The translations under genes and the position numbers were made by a program. A stretch of 28,331 nucleotides of DNA from Parasitella parasitica (lineage: Eukaryota; Mucoromycota; Mucoromycetes; Mucorales; Mucoraceae): NCBI GenBank assembly GCA_025201805.1, contig MU619388.1, positions 45,229 to 73,559 of the forward strand, given 5' to 3'. Each line of letters begins with the position of its first letter. Within the stretch, counting starts at the first letter, position 1. The notes under the pieces were generated by a model that was not told where the DNA came from, did no database searches, and saw only the letters and a list, made by a program, of their open reading frames with translations. Positions 19,236 to 28,331 of the stretch are shown piece by piece.

Positions 19236-21969
19236 ATGGCAGACGGTGAGTTGTGTAGCGTTTAAATGGCTGAATGGAACTAACCTCAAACGTATACGTA
19301 CAACAGAGTGGCAATCGCAACTAAGTGCTGTGGAAAAGAAAACTTATTTGGACCTTTTCCAAAAGGTCGATGCAGACGACAAAGGTATCGTTCTACAAGA
19401 CGAAGCTATGGAGTTTTTGAAAAGGTCAAATATACCTCAAAACATACTGAAGCAGGTAAATCCTTATTTCATTGGAATGCCTTTCTCGATTCACTAAAAA
19501 TTAGCCATGAAGTTTTGGGACGCTACGGATAGTGATAAAAAAGACTTTTTAACAAAGCAAGAATTCTGCACAATATTGAAATTAATAGCCTGTGCTCAAA
19601 ATGGTGTCATGACGACTGAGCCCATCTTGGCAACTAAAGGTAAACATTACTAATCAGCCGAGAAAGGACGATCGAGCTAACATTTTGGTGAACAATAGCA
19701 CCATTACCAGAATTCAATGGTACTGGCTCAGCAAACAACGCCAGTTCTGTCCAAGCCCAGACTCCTCAGCAATTCCAGATGCCACTGCCTCAACGACAGC
19801 CATCTGCTTCAAGCATAGATATTGTCAATCCGAAAGACAGAGAAAAATACATTCGTTTATTTCAATCATTTGGACCTGTGAATAATATTTTAAGTGGTAA
19901 GAAGCTAGTGTGCATATGTATTTGCGTTGTAACGGTAAAGCTCATCTACTACCCTTGCATGCTGCAGGCGATAGAGCAAAAGACGCTTTTATAAAATCGA
20001 ATCTTCCTCCTCTTGTCTTGCAGAATATTTGGAGTTTAGCCGACACTCGCAACTCAGGAACACTGAATCAGACAGAATTCATCATTGCTATGCACTATAT
20101 TGAAACCGCCATGAGGGGTATGACCAACCTGCCCGCTGTCTTACCTGCCAGTGTGTACGCCTCAGCAACTGGGAAATCAGTCCCTGCTTCGCCTCTCATA
20201 CGCAGCAATACTCTTCAAGTCAATAGCCCTCCTCCTGTCCCGATGAGATCCCCAGTATTCAAGGGTGCTACTACTACAGCAGTAGACATTGCCCCCGAAG
20301 AATACAACAAATACAGCACATTCTTCCATCAATTAGCTACAGATAATTCGGGATACGTTTCAGGTGCAGATGCGGTTGTCTTTTTCAAACACTCAAAGTT
20401 ACCAGAATCTGACTTGGCTCATATTTGGGATTTGGCCGATACTGATTCGACGGGTCGTTTGTCAGAGCAAGAGTTTGCTTTTGCTATGCACATGATCAAT
20501 CGAAGACTGGCAGGTGATTCTTTGCCTGCATTTAATTCAAGTAAGTGTTTGAGAGTTATGCATTGGATTCATCTGACTGGATCGATACAACAGTGCCAGA
20601 CTATAATTCATCTTTACGGCAGCAGCAGCAGCAGCAGCAACAGCAGCAACAGCAGCAGCAAAATGTCGATTTACTAGGCTTATCGTCTGATTTTACTGGC
20701 ACTCCTGCTCCGCCCACTGCTCAGCAGCCTCAACAAACGCAGCAATACCAATATACTAACGCTGATTTGGCTAGAACACAATCTACCCTTCAATCTGACG
20801 TGTCAACTGAAAGATTACGATCTCAAACTGCGCAAAGCCAATTGCATGTCGAATCGCAAGCTGTGCAAGGGCTTTTGAAGCAACTTGAGCAACAAAAAGA
20901 CGAGTTAGCCAAACTGAAAAAACAAGCAGACGATGCAGAGAAGCAGTTGGAAGCGGAGCAGAAGCGCAAAGAGGAATTAATCAAGGAATTACAAACGTAT
21001 CAGCAAGAAGCTAAACATTTTAATGCTCGCATCAAAGCCGCCAATGAAGAAGCTGCCAAACTGCAGAAAGAAAATAAAGAACTAGAAGCAAACAACGTAG
21101 TACAATCTCCCTCCCAGTCTGCTCCACAGAAAACAATAGCTCTACCAGCGCCAGCGCCAGCGCCAGCACCAGCGCCAGCACCAGCACCAGCACCAGCACC
21201 AGCAGCGCATGATTTCTTTTCATTGACGTCTGCCCCGCCAGCAAATAGTCCCGGTGGATTATTTGCCAAAGTACAGGAGCATGTGGTATCTAATCACACT
21301 GGATCCACTGTCAATTCGCAGCAGCAACCACAATTCGATCCATTTGCAGGATTCAAAGCTTCCCAGCAAAAGCACTCTACACCAGCATCGCCGACTGTTT
21401 CATTAAACAAGCTCAAGCAGGAAACCGAACAAAAAATATCCTTTACACCCATATCTAATGTGGAAATTAGTGATATTGAATCAAAGTTTCCCGACTTGAC
21501 TACGATGGAACAGAATTTCGCCACACCCTCCTCTCCTGCTGCTGCTGCTGCTGCCGCTGCTGCTTCTACTACTTCGGCTACTAGCAGCCCTTTATTGTCA
21601 ACAACAGCAACCAGTCCTAAGGCTGACAATAGTCAATTATATAGCAACTTGTTCTCAAAGCCTGCTACAAGTCCATCCTTATCAAAATCACCACCTCCAG
21701 CAAAGAAAGATCCCAACTCCAAATATGGCTTTGATTTATCTGCCTTTGAATCTGCTAGCTTGTCACCAGAATCTCCTTTTGAGCCCAAATCATCCATGAA
21801 GGATGAACTTAGTTCGCTATTTAGTAGCCCATCAACAAATAATGCTCCATTACCTACAGCAGCAGGAACAACTAGTCAAAGTACAGGATTCGATGATATA
21901 TTTGGCGCAAAAAATTATAACACTACAACTAACGAAAACTCATTTGAAAATGCCTTTTTTCAGAAATAA
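19236..21969 (+). CDS. EDE1: EH-domain endocytic scaffold, Ede1/Eps15-like
   Basis: This is an early-arriving scaffold of clathrin-mediated endocytosis that binds NPF-containing adaptors. Six exons are seen: 19236-19245, 19307-19455, 19513-19639, 19699-19896, 19968-20540 and 20594-21969; phases join to 810 aa. The acceptor CATGAAG before 19513 was chosen because it restores the FWDATD alignment. EH1 is at about 4-90, EH2 at about 138-212 and EH3 at about 268-345. EH3 has a good EF-hand loop (DTDSTGRLSEQEF); EH1 has Asp for the loop Gly (DSDKKDF). Next come 14 Gln (about 363-376), a long coiled coil (about 408-520), a Pro-Ala repeat (about 538-558), a DPF motif (about 601) and a poly-Ala tract (about 668-680). 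A Ser/Pro-rich disordered tail ends the protein. No C-terminal UBA domain, as in yeast Ede1, is visible. Eps15 is the animal counterpart; Pan1 is less likely with three EH domains before the coiled coil. Confidence 0.9.
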
Positions 21970-21999
21970 AATCGATACATGTGTAAAAAGTACACAGAC

Positions 22000-22750
22000 T
22001 TAGTTTTCTATAAACTGAAAGAATTTGCCCCATCTTGATCGACGCACACGGAAATCGACGCTGATCAGCAAGCAAGCCAAAGGCTCTTCGTCGACCGTGT
22101 CTGCATGAACTGAAACTAGGAATTTGCCCTATTTTATGGTTAGTTCGTCATAAAAGTTCCTGAAACACTTTACTAGCAACTTACTTTTGGTATTTCCTTG
22201 GGCAACGTGATCTTTTGTGTTACCTAGATCATTCGAACATTAGCGACTGGATTCCTTATCTTGTTGGCAAAGGGTATACTTACAGTCAAATCGCCCTTTT
22301 CTATTGGGCATTGCAATGCAACATCGTCTTCATGCTTATGAAGTTCATCGCAAATGTCAAATGTTTTGCGCAGAAGCTGGACAACGCCGATTTTGACTAT
22401 CACTTTTGCGCTTGCACCAGAGACAACGGTTTCTTTCACAGTGCCAGAAGCTGAAATTGTGAGCTCAGAGCCAGCTGTAACGATATCGGGAGTAATCTTG
22501 ATATCTTTGATATCTAGTACAAAAGATTCATCGCCTACACACGCTGTGTGAGATTCCTTTCTGTGTCTGTGTTCTTATTTTGAGACTTACTACAATCAAC
22601 GATCTGGACGTTGCTTACAGCCTGATGAGAATATAGAGATGAGGACGTTTGAAATGTGTAATCAGGCCAGTAAGAATATCTGCTTGCAGCTACGATAGAG
22701 ATGAAGCTGGCTAATAGGAAAAGGTGCCTGAAGTTTGGTTTAGAAAACAT
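22000..22750 (-). CDS. NPC2: NPC2-like ML-domain secreted lipid/sterol-binding protein
   Basis: ML-domain proteins carry sterol or phospholipid in the vacuole/lysosome lumen; fungal members are also called phosphatidylglycerol/phosphatidylinositol transfer proteins. Four exons are seen: 22591-22750, 22284-22534, 22185-22223 and 22000-22128, with GTAAGT donors at three introns and phases that join, giving 192 aa. A signal peptide is visible (FRHLFLLASFISIVAA, residues 7-22). VQIVDCSDESFVL opens the ML fold. Cys residues occur in VDCSDE, DICDEL, ALQCPIEKGDL and PLACLLISVDF, the usual disulfide positions. IPKGKFLVSVHAD is the conserved strand near the end. The gene is tail-to-tail with the EH gene, with 30 bp between the stops. 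Start: the ATG directly before the hydrophobic segment. Confidence 0.92.
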
Positions 22751-23392
22751 GGGAATGAAAAAGAAAGATGAAAGATGCAGCCGATTGATCCATGAGAAAT
22801 CCTGGCTTTTTTATCATGCAATATTCCAGAGGTCACGTTTGTAACATAGCAACGGTACGTCAAAAGATGTTTGTTGTTGTTGCTATTACTTGCTATCTTT
22901 GGTTTTATTTTTTATTTTATTTTTTTAATGATGATGACCATAATAAAGATAAATGCGGGTTTGTTTTTCTGTTTGTGAAAGCATGTACTTGATTCCAACT
23001 AGTTGCCCACTAAAAAAGCAACTGCGGTGTACTTGACGGCTGCGACATTTCCCACCCTAAATCGTACTGTTAACGACATTTGCCTCTCCATAATTGTATT
23101 GACCATTTAAAAAAGCTGGATAATACATTGTTTGACTCAAAATATGGAAAGAGGAGATTCCACACTGCCTCAATCGCATTTGTCTTATATGCCATCTGCG
23201 CCTTCCCGATACAAATGTTGGACATTTATGTGGTGTAGTAGTTTCACACTTGGTGACTGGGAAGTGATTTGGGTTGACACGGCATAGCCCAAAAAAATTA
23301 TTTGTTCTTCTTTAACCTTTTTGCAACCACCTCGGCCCCTTTTTTTATTGGAAAAAAAAAAATAATAATAATAATAATTCACAACAATATTC
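22751..23392. promoter_or_regulatory. Divergent spacer between NPC2 and the WG/GW protein gene
   Basis: This 642-bp spacer has no supported gene; a plus-strand frame at 22792-22992 looks like chance. A TGACTCA (Gcn4/AP-1-like) site lies at 23133-23139, but such a 7-mer is expected several times per 28 kb. An A run and an (AAT)n run (about 23351-23378) precede the WG/GW gene. Confidence 0.4.
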
Positions 23393-25134
23393 ATGACTGA
23401 TAGTGACGAAGAGTACGGGCCCATTGCAGCAACCTGGGGCAACCAAGTACCTGTTCAACCAGCTGGCTGGCATTCACTCGTCGATCCTGATGTTAAAATT
23501 GGCCCGAATGATGTTGGCAGTGGCAACCTACATCGCCGTGGAACCAACTATAAGCCGATCGACGAAGAGCTCATTTTGGCACATCGAAAAAACATCCAAG
23601 TTTCCAAAAAGACAATGATGGAGGCTATTCGCACAACTGAATTAACACTGGGTCTGCCAGAAAGTAAAGAGAAGCCACGTAAAGGGAAGCCCAAGAAGAA
23701 AGCAGCAGACAGATTTTTACAACCAAAACCACACCCCCTAGCTACAAGCCATATACCTCCACCTCCTCCACCTTCCACAACTAGAATACCGCCATCTGCA
23801 GCAAATGGAGTGTCGTCGAGCTGGTTGAACTCAAATTTAGTGGATACTCCCTTCTGGGAGAAAAAAAGTGAGGTAATTATTCGATACAATGTATTACAGG
23901 AATTGCTATTTTATCAACATTGGGTTCGATTTTTCAGATCACATCTCCTATCACTACTACCCACAAATCAAATATGAGAACGGCAAGCCATAATGATCGG
24001 GCTTCAGCAGTAAAGGACGTAGCTTTGGATCCACACGACCTACCAGATAATAGCCCCAAAGAATCGGTGACATCTGTCAAGTTCGACAAACCCTTTAGTC
24101 CTGAAACCAAGAAACCCGCTGTACTAGCAACTTGGGACTCCAACAATCAAATACATGATTCAGCAAATACTGGTTGGGGATCGGTCAACCTTGATGATTA
24201 TTCAGAGAATAAGTGGGGGTTTGTCAGAGCTGGAGAAGAGCCCAATGAAAAGGAAACGCCGCCTGCGACTAGTTGGGGATCTTCCGCTTCCCAAACTAAC
24301 GATAATAACCGTGCAAACTCCGAGAGGCAATCTGCAGAAAGGAAATGGCACATACCAGCTGTCAGAGAAACAACTGCGGCTACATCAAACAACAGCAGAA
24401 AATTAATGAGCAAAAGCAGCAATTGGGGAGCAACAAGTACCAGCGACTGGACAACACCACCTAATACTAATGCCAATACAAACACAACTATTGATTCAAA
24501 TCAAAATCAGAGACATCAAAGTGAAAACTGGGGAGAGGATAATGAGTCTGTGAATTGGAATTCTACAAATACTACTATTACGACCACCGCTACTAATGAC
24601 CAACATATACCTTCAGACAAACCATCCTGGCTTAACTCTATACCCGACAAAGGACCACAGTTACAATCCTCACGATTTTCTAATCCTCACAAACAACGCT
24701 ATTCCGAGGCGCCGATTGTTATACCCGAACCTGTGAACTATCGACGGGATGGAAGGATGGTGCCTCTTCGCACAGCACCGCCGCCTCCGCCTGAGAATAG
24801 TTTGGTAGCCTCTATCAATGTCGAATTATCAGACACTGTGAAAGTGCTGCAAGAAATTCGCGAACTTGACGACCCTCATCAATTAGCGGTTGACTTTGGA
24901 ACAAAGAATAATGTCAATTCACCAAAGGTGATTGAAGCATTAACGCAGCTTTTTACAACGCAGAAGGAATTAGGAATGAAAAAGAAAAATCAAAGATTAC
25001 AGAGAAGAGTGCAGCCTAAAAATTATGACAATGTATATAACCAACCCGCTTCTCCCTCTAAATTTTCCACCTACTCTCGAACATCATCTGGCGTTTCCTC
25101 TCCAGCTCCATTTTCACGCAAAGTATATTATTAA
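23393..25134 (+). CDS. WG/GW-repeat disordered protein, candidate Argonaute-binding protein
   Basis: I do not recognise an annotated family. Exon 1 (23393-23872) and exon 2 (23938-25134) join in phase 0 across a 65-bp intron (GTAATT donor, TTTCAG acceptor) to 558 aa. The N-terminus (to about residue 90) looks folded or conserved: SLVDPDVKIGPNDVGSGN, HRRGTNYKPIDEELI and KTMMEAIRTTELTLGLPE, followed by a Lys-rich stretch and poly-Pro. Residues about 160-400 are Ser/Thr/Asn-rich. WG is found at Trp 15, 240, 253, 273, 323 and 358 and GW at 26 and 240, with isolated Trp at 226, 297, 331, 367 and 391. This is the pattern of Argonaute-hook proteins (GW182, plant SPT5L/NRPE1, fission yeast Tas3). The C-terminal part has a predicted helical segment (INVELSDTVKVLQEIRELDD, QLFTTQKELG) and a basic tail. 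An RNA-silencing role is inference from composition only. Confidence 0.82.
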
Positions 25135-25154
25135 TCACTTCATGTAAATTGCCC

Positions 25155-25162
25155 TTTTTTTT

Positions 25163-25199
<37 letters not shown>
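25155..25199 (+). repeat. Long T tract downstream of the WG/GW gene
   Basis: T9, one C, then T35, about 20 bp after the stop codon. It resembles the T tract after the deaminase gene (15403-15437). It may aid 3' end formation, or result from slippage. Confidence 0.7.
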
Positions 25200-25201
<2 letters not shown>

Positions 25202-26072
25202 AATTGATTCGATAGGTGCAGGCAAATCCGAACTCTAATATGCACTGTAGGCCTAAATGAATTTGTATTATTTAACTTGCATCAGCTGGTATATATTGCA
25301 AGTAATATATCCAACCAAAAATTCTTCAGAAACTCGCGCTTGTGAGAGGAATTTGGCCTTGGACTAAAAGTAATAAAATAAGCTTAAAACGGCAGTTGTA
25401 GGTCAATTATAAGGTAAAATGGAATCCTTTCGACTAGTACATGCGAAAGCAAAAATACAGTTCAAATTTGACTAAATACGCTTTTCGTTTATTTTTCCCT
25501 ATATCAAGTTGCATTATATAGTAGGTACGAGCTCTGGGAAGCTATTTTCCTTAATGCTAAATAGATCAGGAAATGATTAAAGCTATTCATTAGAGCGTAA
25601 CATCATTACTGCCCTCATGCCAATAGTATTTGTTGGGCACTTGCCACAGTAATTGACTAACATATACACATTTGACTAGCTCAAATTTTTTAATACTATT
25701 TATCTTAAATGCTCACATTACATTCCACTGGTCATTTGAGGACAGTAGAGAAGGCAAGATAGCAATAATAGGGCTGATGAGCTCGCGAAATAAGTATGTG
25801 GACAAGCAACCTTTTGCTAAAAATTCTCTGTGGATGGTAACCAACCTCACAGTACTGTAAGCGAAAAGGATCAACATCGTACCCTAACTAAAATTTACAC
25901 GCCCTCCAAGTTTACATGTTGTGATTTACATGTTGCATACACACAAGGGTTTACCTACTTTTAAGCACATAAAAGGGTCATATCAATAGAAATAAATTTT
26001 AGTGTGTTACTAGCTGACCTGCTCAATTTTTCTATAAATGCTAATCAAGTATTCAATGTTCTTTTATTGTTA
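25200..26072. other. Gene-poor AT-rich stretch
   Basis: I see no gene in these 873 bp. Frames are short and without recognisable motifs on either strand. It forms the border between the compact gene-rich part and the repeat-rich right end. Confidence 0.5.
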
Positions 26073-26445
26073 TTATTTATAATTTAAAGTATTATGAGTA
26101 TTGTTGTGCAAATGACCTTCTTGTCCACAGCTTGAACAAACAGGGCTGCTAGTTGTTGCATCATTAGCGCTGATTGTTTCTGCTTGCTGATCTACTTCCA
26201 TAGTTTCAGGTTGAGGCCCTAGTTTATACAAAAAGTTCGATTATGATTGTAGAATGAAAACAAATTTGAGACATACGATTAGCAATGTTGTTAGCGCAAT
26301 CACGATGAGAAGATCAACGATGGCCTATACCACCACAGCTTGCGCAAGTGCTACTGTTAGGACGGGTATTATTGAGGCAAAGCCTGCTTGTAGAACGTAA
26401 ATGGCCTTCTTGACCACAGCTTAAACAAATTCTAATAGCAGGCAT
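26073..26445 (-). pseudogene. CCHC zinc-knuckle small protein, one in-frame stop
   Basis: The minus strand reads from ATG 26445: MPAIRICLSCGQEGHLRSTS, then a second knuckle CASCGGIGHR, a TGA stop (26314-26316) in the middle of that knuckle, and NCANN-like residues after it. A 58-bp intron (26219-26276, GTATGT donor, ACTAG acceptor) joins in phase to an acidic stretch (PETMEVDQQAE), a third knuckle (CSSCGQEGHLHNN) and a stop at 26073. Without the TGA this would be 104 aa. Similar Cys-rich knuckles occur in retroelement Gag and in N-terminal parts of some fungal Helitron proteins; I cannot say which applies. Preserved splice sites suggest the loss is recent, or that the TGA is read through. Confidence 0.6.
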
Positions 26446-26614
26446 TTTGTTCGTTACAATTCGTTATAGTAATTCGTTATGATAAAAAGTGTCCAAATAA
26501 AAAGTGTCATATTGAAAAGTTTCAATTTTTTATTGATTAAATAAACTGAGCTAAAACGTGAATGGCCTTGTTGACCACAGCTTGAGCAGATTCCAATAGC
26601 AGGCATTTTGTTTT
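26398..26614. repeat. Duplicated zinc-knuckle coding segment
   Basis: About 55 bp at 26398-26452 recur at 26559-26614 with few changes; both encode MPAI-ICxSCGQxGH on the minus strand. A third, more distant copy of the knuckle lies at 26103-26140. Between the two near copies, AAAAAGTGTC repeats (26485-26510) and recurs at 26633-26642. The arrangement looks like local duplication of a decayed gene. Confidence 0.65.
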
Positions 26615-26659
26615 CGTAGTAATAAAAAGTGTCATTATTAATTGAATCAACTGAGCTTC

Positions 26660-26750
26660 CAGTTGAAAAAATAAAAATCAAGCACTAACCAAAAAAAATT
26701 CCAAGCACTAACTAAAAAAAATTTCAAGCATTAATAAAATAAAAATTCTA
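26660..26750 (+). repeat. Left inverted repeat of the transposon
   Basis: It starts CAGTTGAAAAAATAAAAATC, continues AAGCACTAA, then repeats CCAAGCACTAACTAAAAAAA and TTCAAGCATTAATAAAAT. The first 29 nt and the last 18 nt are found inverted at the right arm. Inside the arm, CAAGCACTAA-type units repeat about every 25-28 bp, and weaker copies run on to about 26790. Confidence 0.8.
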
Positions 26751-26849
26751 GCACAAAATGAATAAAAATTCAAGCACCAAATGAAGCACATTAAAATTTA
26801 TTAAATGGGTTTTCTGTTTAAGCAATCATCAAATTTCCCTACTGAATAT

Positions 26850-28098
26850 CTACAAAAGCCTTGCCTTGATTTTGGAAGATAATGTCTCCTCCTTCAAAAG
26901 TGCTTCTCTCTTTACTTTACTTTTGCATACTGACCAAAATTGCTCAATGGGATTAAGTTCAGGTGAGTAAGGCGGAAGGTAAACGCATCCATAGCCATGG
27001 GACTCAATGTACTTTCTGATATCAATGTGGTTGTGAATGGGACAGTTGTCCATTGTCAGATAATGACCTCTGAACTCTTCGTATTGATTCATTATTTGTA
27101 TGGTCTCAGCTACAAAATTGAGATAGTGTCCACCTTTCCCTTTCTCTTTCTCCGGTTTTTTTATAGCTCCACCTGGCCCTTTTCTCTTCTTTGAATTTGA
27201 GGCAACAACGACTTTAGGAACCTTCAATTGCACGTTAATTACACCCAAGGGTGATATTGCCCCTATGATAGTATGAGATGTCGCTCTCGTTTTGGGAATT
27301 TCCACTATTGGAGTCTCGCCCACTGGTGCCCATGCCATACTACGTTTCATGTTAATGTTGAAGCCCGACTCATTGATGAAAACACAATTGGTCATGTAAT
27401 CTACATCAGTCTTCAGAAGTTCGGTAACCCATTGAAATCTAGCCTCTATCTTTGTATCACTGTTGCGCTCTGCAGGTCGGAAAAGAGCTCTCTTCACTGA
27501 CATACCACAGTGAGCGGTGACGTATTTATAAAGGGAAGATCTCGATATGTCTAAGTTCGTGAACTGACTAGTAAGTCCATCCATCATCTCATCCAGAACA
27601 ATACCTGGCTTTTGGTCAATAGGGTTTACGAGATATTCCTTTTGTTCTGAGTTTATTGTCAAAGGTCTTCCAACTGGTCTTCCACTTCCTGGTTTTCTCA
27701 AGTATAGATCTTCTCCACTCTCTATGCTTTTTTGACCTTTCGTATACCATGTTTGAGCAGTACCTGGGGGTATTTTCAATTCTTTGGCAGCTCCACGAAT
27801 TGACATATTCTTCTCAAATACAAGGAAATAAAACTTCTCCATATCTTCTTTCTTTATATTTTCGGTATGTTCTCTCCGTCTTCTTCTCAGGTTTCGCTTC
27901 CGACTTAGAACTTGTCTCTTCGACTTAGTTCGCTTTTTTTGGTTTCTCGGGCGGTTTGAGATCCAAGTAAGAAGAGAAAGTGGTTATTGAGGTCAAGGGG
28001 TACTTCTCATTGTCAACCTCCATCTGGTATTCGATAACTTTGTTGCCATTTTCATCAGTTAACTTCCCACTACCATCGTCAAAATAAATTGTGGCCAT
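26850..28098 (-). pseudogene. Tc1/mariner-like DDE transposase, disabled
   Basis: The main open frame (26850-27842) has a helix-turn-helix (KNMSIRGAAKELKIPPGTAQ) and a DDE_3/IS630-type catalytic core: VFINESGFN, then YLTMDNCPIHNH, then PPYSPELNPIEQFW. The first catalytic Asp of the family motif FIDE/FLDE is Asn here (residue 157 of this frame). Upstream, the N-terminal part begins at ATG 28098 (MATIYFDDGSGKLTDENGNK) but meets a TAA after about 60 codons. It also needs a one-base shift near 27855 (AAAGAAAG) to enter the main frame. The 3' end stops at 26850, earlier than most relatives appear to. The copy is therefore not active; a working relative could still move it through the inverted repeats. 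Confidence 0.92.
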
Positions 28099-28156
28099 CT
28101 GAAAGTAACTAAGAATTCTTAGGAAAATAAAAGTGAAGTAAACGTAACAACGTTGT

Positions 28157-28225
28157 GCATTTTATTAATGCTTGAAGCTTTTTTTAATTAGTGCTTTTAG
28201 TGCTTGATTTTTATTTTTTCAACTG
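28157..28225 (-). repeat. Right inverted repeat of the transposon
   Basis: Read on the minus strand from 28225 it starts CAGTTGAAAAAATAAAAATC and AAGCACTAA, then AAGCACTAATTAAAAAAAGC and TTCAAGCATTAATAAAAT, matching the left arm at both ends. The middle is shorter than in the left arm, which has one extra repeat unit. Confidence 0.8.
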
Positions 28226-28240
28226 CTTGAACAACACAAG

Positions 28241-28331
28241 ACCAACCTGGACCAACCTGGACCAACCTTTTCTTAAAATCACTGGTATACCAAATTACAG
28301 CCAATCAGGGATTTGTATGTGGACCAACCTG
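28241..28331 (+). repeat. ACCAACCTGG tandem repeat and outer transposon-like end
   Basis: ACCAACCTGG is repeated almost three times at 28241-28269 and recurs as GGACCAACCTG at the last bases of the window. Read inward on the minus strand, the window end starts CAGGTTGGTCC, a plausible Tc1-like terminus. No partner is seen on the left of the element. Confidence 0.5.

Larger units (their letters stand above)
26660..28225 (-). mobile_element. Decayed Tc1/mariner-like (DDE) DNA transposon
   Basis: A 1566-bp unit is bounded by perfect inverted repeats of 29 nt starting CAGTTGAAAAAATAAAAATC at both ends. It contains one minus-strand transposase relic. The CAG start fits Tc1/mariner/pogo ends. No flanking TA target duplication is visible (left ...GCTTC, right CTTGA...), so these repeats could be sub-terminal, with the true ends further out. 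The sequence to the right (28241-28331) carries a repeated ACCAACCTGG and ends in a second candidate terminus. Confidence 0.75.

Noticed and set aside
21000-21269. Minus-strand Gly/Ala repeat frame
   Set aside because: It is the reverse of the Pro-Ala repeat of the EH protein.
23133-23139. TGACTCA Gcn4-like site between NPC2 and the WG/GW gene
   Set aside because: Several such 7-mers are expected by chance in 28 kb and neither neighbour is an amino-acid biosynthesis gene.
28241-28270. CRISPR-like short direct repeats
   Set aside because: The 10-bp units have no spacers, and the setting is a fungal transposon end.

Overview
The window looks like nuclear DNA of an early-diverging fungus, most likely Mucoromycota (Mucorales). 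The DNA is AT-rich. Genes lie close together on both strands and are split by many short introns (about 43-68 bp, GTAAGT/GTATGT donors, AG acceptors). The content is that of a free-living eukaryotic fungus: ribosomal protein uL5, ARO-type DAHP synthase, HIS2, an Ede1/Eps15-like EH protein, NPC2 and a BAG co-chaperone. The genus is not resolvable by eye. All splice models were made by hand from donor and acceptor signals, phase and family conservation.

Left (1-3160): a tandem pair of 4-coumarate/acyl-CoA-ligase-like genes on the minus strand. One is intact but cut by the window edge. The other is a frameshifted pseudogene that shares a nearly identical stretch with its neighbour. Next come RPL11 (initiator codon on its own exon), an unrecognised Ser/Pro-rich protein, a convergent Ubl-BAG co-chaperone, an amino-acid/GABA-type permease of the APC superfamily, and a seven-exon short-chain dehydrogenase with a doubtful first junction.

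Middle (11100-18600): a metabolic block centred on amide nitrogen, amino sugars and amino acids. It holds a long glutamine-dependent asparagine synthetase, glucosamine-6-phosphate deaminase, histidinol phosphatase (HIS2) and a nine-exon DAHP synthase. HIS2 and DAHP synthase diverge from a 377-bp intergenic region carrying a consensus Gcn4/CPC1-type site (TGAGTCA), which would suit shared amino-acid-starvation control.

Right (19236-28331): an Ede1/Eps15-like endocytic scaffold, a convergent NPC2-like secreted lipid-binding protein, and a 558-aa disordered protein with repeated WG/GW dipeptides that resembles an Argonaute-hook protein. After about 900 bp without genes comes a repeat-rich end: a CCHC zinc-knuckle pseudogene with local duplications, then a decayed Tc1/mariner-like (DDE) transposon with 29-nt perfect inverted repeats. 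Its transposase has an internal stop, a frameshift and Asn in place of the first catalytic Asp.

Three convergent pairs have stop codons only 22-37 bp apart. I did not find a wholly new multi-gene system. The best leads are the WG/GW protein, the HIS2-ARO shared promoter, the conversion-like patch in the ligase pair, and the layered ends of the dead transposon.
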